Below, in pieces: positions 15,055 through 20,235 of a stretch of DNA of 20,235 nucleotides. The notes under the pieces were generated by a model. The model did no database searches. It saw only the letters and a list, made by a program, of their open reading frames with translations, and had not been told where the DNA came from. The stretch comes from UBA1259 sp964453915. GTDB taxonomy: Bacteria > Bacillota > Clostridia > Christensenellales > Borkfalkiaceae. Made by a program: the position numbers and the translations under genes. The stretch spans positions 1-20,235 of the forward strand of contig CAYVPW010000024.1 in the NCBI GenBank assembly GCA_964453915.1, in the 5' to 3' direction. The stretch's first letter is position 1, and each line of letters starts with the position of its first letter.

Positions 15055-15083
15055 ATTATATCACACTAATTTTCACATGTCAA
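15055..15083 (-). promoter_or_regulatory. Consensus sigma-A promoter of the giant-protein unit
   Basis: Minus-strand TTGACA (15078-15083) and TATAAT (15055-15060) with a 17-bp spacer: both hexamers are perfect. Such strength fits an abundant surface protein, and suggests that control is exerted later, perhaps in the long leader. Confidence 0.9.
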
Positions 15084-15192
15084 TAGGTTTTATTAAATTT
15101 AAAAAAACCGCAAAAATTGTCCAATAATTCGGCAAAAACTGACAATTTTTGATGTTTTTATATATTTTTTTCAAAAAAATTTTATAAAAAAA

Positions 15193-15227
15193 GGCGCTTG
15201 CCTTATTTTTTATAAAAAGCAAACGCC
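15193..15227 (-). terminator. Terminator of the tail-protein pair
   Basis: On the minus strand a 9-bp stem (15219-15227 with 15193-15201, one G-T pair) with a long AT loop is followed by seven T residues. It stands 40 bp after the stop of the gene at 15267 and separates that pair from the promoter of the giant-protein unit. Confidence 0.85.
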
Positions 15228-15266
15228 GCTATGTTTTTTTATAAAGTGTTTTTTGTTTTTTAGTGG

Positions 15267-16358
15267 CTAAATTCTTTTTCTGTACTCTACCAACACGTCC
15301 GTTAAATATTTATCGCCAAAAAAGGCAAGACTGTTTGCTTCTTTAACCATTTTTGCAGAATAAAGCCCTTTTGCAATATCGCTATTAGAAACGTCTATTA
15401 TAACTTCTTTTTTAAGCGGATAATAAACGGTTGCACCAGTATCTAATCCGCCCGTGGTAGACATAAACTCTGCGCCCACGTCTTCTCCGTTATAAGATTT
15501 TATTCTACCTACTCTTTTTATATAGGTCGCCTTTTTTGCCCTACAATCCGCTATAAAAGTATCACGCACACCGCCTACTTCGCACAAGGTCATTTCTTCT
15601 TGCTCTCCGTTTACGGTTATGTTGCTTTTAAATTCATACTTCTTTTTAAGCACACCGTTTTTTCTAACGTACATAATAAGTTTGCTTGTAAGCGTGTTGT
15701 ATATCCTTTGCGGGTTTTCTACCGTGGGCATTTTTTTGCCGCCCGTATACACTTCGTAAGGAAGTAGTTGGTTTGTTTTTGCAACCATTACCTCCGAAAA
15801 ATGTACGATTTTTTCTTTATCTACAGAACCCTCTACAAGCGGCCAATATTTTAGCGTTATTTTTTTGGTCGCCACATTTGCGGTAAACGTTGCATCTATC
15901 CGTTTTGTAGATTTTATTTTCGGTAAGAAAAAATCGTTTACCGGTTTGTTGTTTTCGTCTTTTTCTTGCACCTTTATGCTTACAACGCAATCTTTAGGAT
16001 AATCCGCAGGGATCACCACGTATGAACTTACGTTATAGGTTTCTCCGCCAACTACTTCTACGGGTTGCGTTTCTACGCAGTCGCTACTTCCAGCCGCTTC
16101 GTACACGTATACGTTTACTCCAGTTTCCGTTTTAGATGCAATTGCGTGTACCGTGCCCTGACTCTCTAAATACGCATCGAACATATTATAGCCCTGAACG
16201 TTTCTTTGCGTGCTTTTTCCCGTAAGTTCTATTCTCGTAAGCGGGCACGCTTGTGGGGTTTCTATATCAATTACTTGTCCTTTCTCTCTTATTCCCTTTG
16301 CTATTTTACTGCAACGCTCTTTCATTACGTAATAATATTTTTTTGTTTTTGGGGTCAT
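15267..16358 (-). CDS. Phage tail/minor structural-like protein
   Basis: 363 residues. PYEVYTGGKKMPTVENPQ (200-217) corresponds to the PYxxYTGGKxxPsPxxPQ segment found in many tail-tip and minor structural proteins of Bacillota prophages. Near the N terminus LTRIELTGKSTQ (40-51) followed by NMFDAY recalls the GKSTQ...NLFD segment of the same proteins. The region between is beta-rich and may bind surface sugars. There is no signal peptide, as expected for a virion protein. GGAG stands 8 bases before the ATG. It lies 120 bp after the BppU-like gene and a terminator follows. No terminase, capsid, holin or lysin gene is present, so it is either part of a remnant or a gene kept for another purpose. 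Confidence 0.68.
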   Translation of the reverse strand: MTPKTKKYYYVMKERCSKIAKGIREKGQVIDIETPQACPLTRIELTGKSTQRNVQGYNMFDAYLESQGTVHAIASKTETGVNVYVYEAAGSSDCVETQPVEVVGGETYNVSSYVVIPADYPKDCVVSIKVQEKDENNKPVNDFFLPKIKSTKRIDATFTANVATKKITLKYWPLVEGSVDKEKIVHFSEVMVAKTNQLLPYEVYTGGKKMPTVENPQRIYNTLTSKLIMYVRKNGVLKKKYEFKSNITVNGEQEEMTLCEVGGVRDTFIADCRAKKATYIKRVGRIKSYNGEDVGAEFMSTTGGLDTGATVYYPLKKEVIIDVSNSDIAKGLYSAKMVKEANSLAFFGDKYLTDVLVEYRKRI

Positions 16359-16478
16359 TTTTTATCTCTCCAACAGTTTTTGTGTTTTTTGTTTTTATCG
16401 CTTGTCGGTTGTTTATGCGCGCATTGTCTATGCGCCGCCTAATTGTCGCTTGCGGTTTCATATAATTGCCGACGGCTT

Positions 16479-17438
16479 TTATATCTCTCTCCAACAAACG
16501 TTCCAACCGATTATTGTTTTTACGCCGCATATTTCCACTATCGTGCCCGAACTGCAAGAAATAGGTTCTGCAAGGTTGGCGTATTCGGTATCCACGGAAA
16601 CGCTAGCGGCAACGTCGCCGTTTTTGAACGTGAGATAAAATGTATCTCCCGTGCCGCCGTCACTAGGAAAAGATAGTTCTAAGTTGTTTAGCACGCCGTA
16701 ATAATATTCCGTGTTTTTTTGCACGGTTAACGCAATGTTTTTGGTCGCATAGTCTTCTACAACATTTACGCCGAATTTAGAGTCCGCATACTCTTTGTTT
16801 ACCGCATCGTTTTTTTCTTTGGGTGTGCCGGTGTATAAGCAACCGTTTATATTATAAGCCGCTGCGCCGCCTGCTTCTCCCCTGTCGCTAAACTTTACGG
16901 AAGTTTGCTCCGTGCCGCTGTATGCGTACAGTTCTATTGCCATTGTTTCGTTGCTCCTTTTGTTTAGGGCGTTTTCTACCGCTTCGTTTGTGTCGTTTGA
17001 AAGGGCTTCTATTCTCGCCATTTCCGCCCTTAGTGCGGCGTAGGCTTCTTCGTTTGCAGAGTTATAGTCGCAAAGCCCTTCTTCTACGATTATCGTTTGC
17101 GTTGCGGTGGCTATTCTCGTTCCGTCCGTGCCGGTTATAAAAAACTGAACGGATACATTGCCGTAATCTTCCGTTAAGCAATGCGGCGCAACTATATGCC
17201 AAAGATTGAATTTTGCGCCCGTTTCGTCCGTAAGCGGCATATCTGTTTCTTCGCTTATCAGGCTTAAAGGAAATTTTGCCGTTGTTTTTCCGTTGGGAAG
17301 GGCAAAGTTTACGTCTACCGAATTCATTTTAGACGTGGTGCAAAAAAAGTATATATCGTTTGCCTTATAAGAGCCTTGGTATATACTTTCGGAAACGGTG
17401 TATAATGCGTCGCCGTTTCCGTTAAAATAAAACATCAT
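16479..17438 (-). CDS. BppU-like phage baseplate/tail protein
   Basis: 319 residues. Residues 5-118 resemble the N-terminal domain of baseplate upper proteins (BppU family) of siphophages: SIYQGSYKANDIYFF, then NFALPNGKTT and a strand-rich core ending TQTIIVEEG. A coiled coil follows (125-160, EEAYAALRAEMARIEALSND). Next comes DAVNKEYAD at 211-219, a segment common in tail fibres, and a C-terminal beta domain with five of the protein's eight Cys-free strands (222-319). Such proteins attach receptor-binding tips to the baseplate. AAGGAG stands about 10 bases before the ATG pair. The gene ends 120 bp before its partner at 16358. No clear promoter was found in the 317-bp gap upstream. Confidence 0.72.
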   Translation of the reverse strand: MMFYFNGNGDALYTVSESIYQGSYKANDIYFFCTTSKMNSVDVNFALPNGKTTAKFPLSLISEETDMPLTDETGAKFNLWHIVAPHCLTEDYGNVSVQFFITGTDGTRIATATQTIIVEEGLCDYNSANEEAYAALRAEMARIEALSNDTNEAVENALNKRSNETMAIELYAYSGTEQTSVKFSDRGEAGGAAAYNINGCLYTGTPKEKNDAVNKEYADSKFGVNVVEDYATKNIALTVQKNTEYYYGVLNNLELSFPSDGGTGDTFYLTFKNGDVAASVSVDTEYANLAEPISCSSGTIVEICGVKTIIGWNVCWREI

Positions 17439-17691
17439 AATTTTTTTCTCCTTTTTTCGGCTTTTTGCCGTTTTTTACATACCACCACGCTTTTTAGTGT
17501 TTTTCAACCCTTTTATGACGTTTTTTGCCCTTTTTATCTTTTGCACAGCGGTTTATATGCCGTTTTTTACGCACTGCAACTCTCTTTTTGGATTTTTTAT
17601 GTGCCGCTTTTTTTGTATTTTTGCGCACCGCAATTTCATATATCTTTTTTGTTTAGCGCAACCACGCAAAGCGCTTTATAAAAAGCAAAAA
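17439..17691 (-). other. T-rich (plus strand) gap without a convincing gene
   Basis: Between the BppU-like gene and the terminator at 17692 the plus strand is dominated by runs of T separated by short GC-rich words (ccgttttttac occurs twice, at 17468 and 17552). This base composition opens a Lys/Arg-rich frame on the minus strand and a Phe-rich frame on the plus strand, neither with a ribosome site. A weak CGGC/GCCG hairpin with T6 (17458-17476) faces the plus strand. I see no promoter of good quality. Confidence 0.5.
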
Positions 17692-17713
17692 GCAGTGCAA
17701 AATTTTGCACTGC
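17692..17713 (-). terminator. Terminator of the SGNH lipoprotein gene
   Basis: A perfect 22-bp palindromic hairpin (arms 17692-17702 and 17703-17713; the innermost A/T pairs form the loop) is followed on the minus strand by TTTTTGCTTTTT. It lies 42 bp after the stop at 17756. Confidence 0.85.
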
Positions 17714-17755
17714 TTTTGGTCGTCGTTTGTTTTTATTTCTTTATCTAAAATTGTT

Positions 17756-19192
17756 TTATTTGATAGCGGTAAAGTCATCGCCAAGCATAACTTTAAGCAC
17801 CGTTTGTGCATACACTCTGTGTATATAGTCGTTGGGGTGGTTTAAGTTGTTGGAATTTACGTCTTCAAACCGCTTTCCGCTATCGTAAATAGACTTTGTT
17901 ATGCCGGAAACGGGTGCAACTATTATACCAGTGCCTTCGTTTGCTATTTCTACAAGCTTATCTTCAAACTGCGGCATTGCGCCGTAATAAGAATCTGTCG
18001 TACCGCTTTTTACAATCTCTTTATTTCCCGTCATCGGAGAGATAAGAACTATTTCCATATTAGGATTAAGTTTTCTTAAAGCGGTTATCGTTGCCTGTAT
18101 GTTTGTTTTATACTGTTCTGCCGTGGTGGGTAAATCGTTCATTCCCAAAGCAATCAAGCACACGTCCGGTACGATGGTAAATCTCTTTACGGATTCTTCT
18201 CCCCAATTAGAAGCTTTGCCGCCGTATCCCACGTTTTCGTATGTGATGTCTGCAGTAGGAAATTTTGCATTTAAGTAATCGCCGACAAGTGTTGCGTATC
18301 TGGGCGTTTGAGAACCATATCCGAAATCTCCGGAAGAACCTCTTCCGTAAGTAATGCTGTCGCCCGTTATGCCTATATTTATCTTTTTACCGTTTTTAAG
18401 TTTATTTAGCGTGTTGGGTATGTTTTCCGCTTGTCCCACGGGAACTGCGCCTTTCCACGTGCCGTTATGCTCGTAAGACACGGAAATTTGGTGCTTGTTA
18501 GCTTCCGTTTCAGATGCGTAAATATACTTTCCGTCCGCGGTAATCATACTCAGCTGCAAAGCGCTCATTGTAGAAGAATAATCTTGATAATAGTTTTTCC
18601 AGTAGTCTATCCTGGTGCTTGCGGTAAGTTTTATTTTATTGCCTTCTATAATATAGTCCACGCCTTGCGTATACTCTTTTTCTAAATAATAATCGTATAC
18701 GGAAATTATTCTGGTAGGAGTATATAAAAGTTGGGGTGCGTCGTTTATATTTTTAAACGTGACCGTTTCGTTATAAACGTTTTTGCTTCTCCAAAACGGC
18801 AAAAGCGCAGTATTTAAGTTGTACTTGTTTGTTTCTTGCCAATCGTATAACACGGATTTTACACCGCTTGTGCTAGAAATCATAGTTCCGTTAGTAGAAA
18901 GCGTTGTGCTTCCGTTAAATTCGTCTTTATCCGTGTAATCGGTAGCGGGTGGTTGCGCCGTACCGAAAATATCGTTATCGACAGGGTTGCTTTCCGCTTC
19001 CGGAAGCGTCCATTCGTATCCGCCGGAAGGATTTCCCCCCTCGCTTCCGCCTTCACCGTTTCCGCCCTCAGGCGTTTCGATAGAAGGACCTTCTGGGTCT
19101 TTAGGGGGTTCTTTTCCGCACCCTACAAAACTTGCAATCGCCAAAAAAAGGACAAGTATTAAAGATAATATAGATATAAAACTCTTTCTCAT
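17756..19192 (-). CDS. SGNH/GDSL-family hydrolase lipoprotein
   Basis: 478 residues. A lipoprotein signal peptide (1-24) ends in FVGC with Cys25, followed by a flexible Pro/Gly/Glu-rich linker (26-58). Residues 90-250 form a beta-rich accessory region. The catalytic domain (271-470) shows GITGDSITYG (Ser279 as nucleophile, block I), VGYGGKASN (block II), LGMNDLP (Asn352, block III) and NHPNDYIHR (451-459, block V). The usual DxxHP is NxxHP here, and the Asp of the HPND group follows the His instead. SGNH enzymes of this type mostly remove acetyl or other acyl groups from polysaccharides, so a surface-anchored carbohydrate esterase is likely; the substrate is not known. AAGGGGG stands 8 bases before the ATG, and the gene starts 14 bp after the surface protein upstream, so they are cotranscribed. 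Confidence 0.9.
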   Translation of the reverse strand: MRKSFISILSLILVLFLAIASFVGCGKEPPKDPEGPSIETPEGGNGEGGSEGGNPSGGYEWTLPEAESNPVDNDIFGTAQPPATDYTDKDEFNGSTTLSTNGTMISSTSGVKSVLYDWQETNKYNLNTALLPFWRSKNVYNETVTFKNINDAPQLLYTPTRIISVYDYYLEKEYTQGVDYIIEGNKIKLTASTRIDYWKNYYQDYSSTMSALQLSMITADGKYIYASETEANKHQISVSYEHNGTWKGAVPVGQAENIPNTLNKLKNGKKINIGITGDSITYGRGSSGDFGYGSQTPRYATLVGDYLNAKFPTADITYENVGYGGKASNWGEESVKRFTIVPDVCLIALGMNDLPTTAEQYKTNIQATITALRKLNPNMEIVLISPMTGNKEIVKSGTTDSYYGAMPQFEDKLVEIANEGTGIIVAPVSGITKSIYDSGKRFEDVNSNNLNHPNDYIHRVYAQTVLKVMLGDDFTAIK

Positions 19193-19206
19193 TTTACTTT
19201 CCCCCT

Positions 19207-20235
19207 TTAAGCGTTTTTAACGTAGTAGCAAGTAAACTCTAAACTGCCGTCCGCAAGAACCGTTCCCGAAACAAAAGACTTGTATTCTTTTTCCTCGCTG
19301 CCTACGTTAATACTTATTTCTTCTACCGCGGTATAGCCCGTTTTTGAACGCCTTTCCGCAGATATAACCGTTCCCGCCTTTGCGGTTTTGGTTTGAGTTG
19401 TGGTTTCAACTATTTCGTTTCCTAAAACGTAAACGTGTTTTACGGTATAGTTAACGGAAAGCCCTTTTGCTTTTTCTAAATACTCTTTCTTTATCGTTTC
19501 TAACTCTTCCACGTTTTTTGTATTTAGTTTTTGCGCAACGCTTATAACGGAACGCTCGTTATTTTTTATATCGCTATCCGCATAATCGGCAAAAATAAAT
19601 GTCGTTTGCCCGTCTTTATCGCATTTTATATAACTTCTTGCAACAAATTTTTTATCTAAATTTTCTTTTAACAAGTTTACTATAGAATAGTTAAAACTGT
19701 GGTAATATTCGTTATAGTCGCTATCTAAAAGCGCCGTTCCGTTTAATACCGTTATTTTACCTTCCGCCACCTTTCCCCAACAATAAACGGGGTTCTCTCC
19801 AAAAAGGTTTTCGTAATTTATATCGCCGTAAGTTTTAATATATTCCGCCGGCATTATCACTGCGCCAAAAGTCGTTTTATAGCCCGCTGCCGATAGCATA
19901 TTTACAAAATCTTTTCTAACAAGTGCGGTAAACGTAAGTCCGTTGCCGTCTTTATTAAATCTTATTCCCGCACCGCTCTCCATAACAAAGTTATAAAAAC
20001 CGACAAACTGTATACTGTTAATTTTTACCGCAATATCATTTAGTGCAACGCTGTTTGCCGTATCGTGCTCTATTTCTATCTTAACGAACAATGTTTTTGC
20101 GGTTTTTGCTTGTTCGCTTAATATAATAGTGCCAAAATCTACCGTTCCGTTTGTAAGCGTTTCTTGCCCGCTAACGGATATATACTCTTGTGTCTTTGAA
20201 TAATTAGTTCCGTCAAAAGAGTGTTTTACAATCAC
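19207..20235 (-). CDS. C-terminal part of a surface protein (start beyond the right edge)
   Basis: 342 codons are visible, ending at a TAA at 19207-19209; the frame is open at base 20235, whose first codon is GTG and has no context to show that it is a start. An N-terminal beta domain (about 1-85) precedes a region starting GAGIRF (about 88-93), of a kind that recurs in large surface proteins of Clostridia. The last 80 residues (from about 262, VKHVYVLGNEIV) look like a MucBP-like or similar small beta repeat with conserved Tyr and Val positions. No LPxTG or other wall-sorting signal ends the protein. It is probably a large secreted protein whose gene leads the operon with the SGNH lipoprotein. 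Confidence 0.75.
   Translation of the reverse strand: MIVKHSFDGTNYSKTQEYISVSGQETLTNGTVDFGTIILSEQAKTAKTLFVKIEIEHDTANSVALNDIAVKINSIQFVGFYNFVMESGAGIRFNKDGNGLTFTALVRKDFVNMLSAAGYKTTFGAVIMPAEYIKTYGDINYENLFGENPVYCWGKVAEGKITVLNGTALLDSDYNEYYHSFNYSIVNLLKENLDKKFVARSYIKCDKDGQTTFIFADYADSDIKNNERSVISVAQKLNTKNVEELETIKKEYLEKAKGLSVNYTVKHVYVLGNEIVETTTQTKTAKAGTVISAERRSKTGYTAVEEISINVGSEEKEYKSFVSGTVLADGSLEFTCYYVKNA

Noticed and set aside
16306..16557. 83-residue minus-strand frame overlapping both tail-protein genes, rich in Lys, Arg and Asn
   Set aside because: It overlaps the end of one better gene and the start of another, has no ribosome site, and its composition follows from A-rich DNA. The 120-bp gap alone could hold at most a 40-residue gene and no suitable start is present.
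15267..17438. Diversity-generating retroelement linked to the tail proteins
   Set aside because: No reverse-transcriptase gene and no visible template repeat of either C-terminal region in the window.
17497..17748. Phe-rich plus-strand frame and, antisense to it, a Lys/Arg-rich minus-strand frame resembling a histone-like tail
   Set aside because: Both arise from repeated T-runs in non-coding DNA; neither has a ribosome site, and the plus frame runs through the hairpin at 17692-17713.

Overview
The window reads as low-GC Gram-positive (Bacillota, most likely Clostridia) chromosome. The grounds are sigma-A promoters of TTGACA/TATAAT type with 16-17 bp spacers, AGGAG ribosome sites, a T-box leader, Rho-independent terminators, lipobox lipoproteins, Listeria-Bacteroides-type repeats in a giant secreted protein, and siphophage-type tail proteins common in Clostridia. 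Species cannot be named from sequence. Apart from debris at the left edge, every credible gene is on the minus strand.

Left edge (1-490, plus strand): the end of an open frame, a strong terminator, and a fragment of an RHS-type polymorphic toxin core that stops early. A ribosome site and a start codon overlap its stop. It looks like the displaced tail of an RHS toxin/immunity locus to the left. It converges on the first minus-strand gene.

493-2269: a promoter, a complete T-box leader (specifier read as AUC, Ile) and a gene joining two ACT domains to a metallo-beta-lactamase-fold domain. Next (2277-2552) is a small membrane-protein gene broken by one base, with its own promoter. 2662-5297 is a two-gene unit: a cation diffusion facilitator and an unknown membrane protein, ended by a terminator.

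5275-8169: a scarred sugar-transfer locus. From its promoter it runs through a 15-bp tandem repeat, a six-helix membrane protein, a 33-residue stub of a GT4 glycosyltransferase, two GT2-type glycosyltransferases and a possible C-terminal stub of another gene. The two stubs suggest replacement of older genes.

8273-15083: a self-contained transcription unit with a consensus promoter, a 275-nt leader containing a long inverted repeat, a 1968-residue secreted modular protein, a 41-residue acidic peptide, a 76-residue Gly/Glu-rich lipoprotein, a second acidic peptide related to the first, and a terminator. This is the best candidate here for an undescribed system.

15193-17438: two phage tail-tip type proteins (BppU-like baseplate protein and a tail protein with the PYxxYTGGK motif) without any other phage genes, ended by a terminator. 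17692-20235: an SGNH/GDSL esterase-type lipoprotein with a Gly/Glu-rich linker, preceded by the C-terminal part of another surface protein that runs off the right edge. Overall the window is a cell-surface and accessory region with transport and regulatory genes at its left end.
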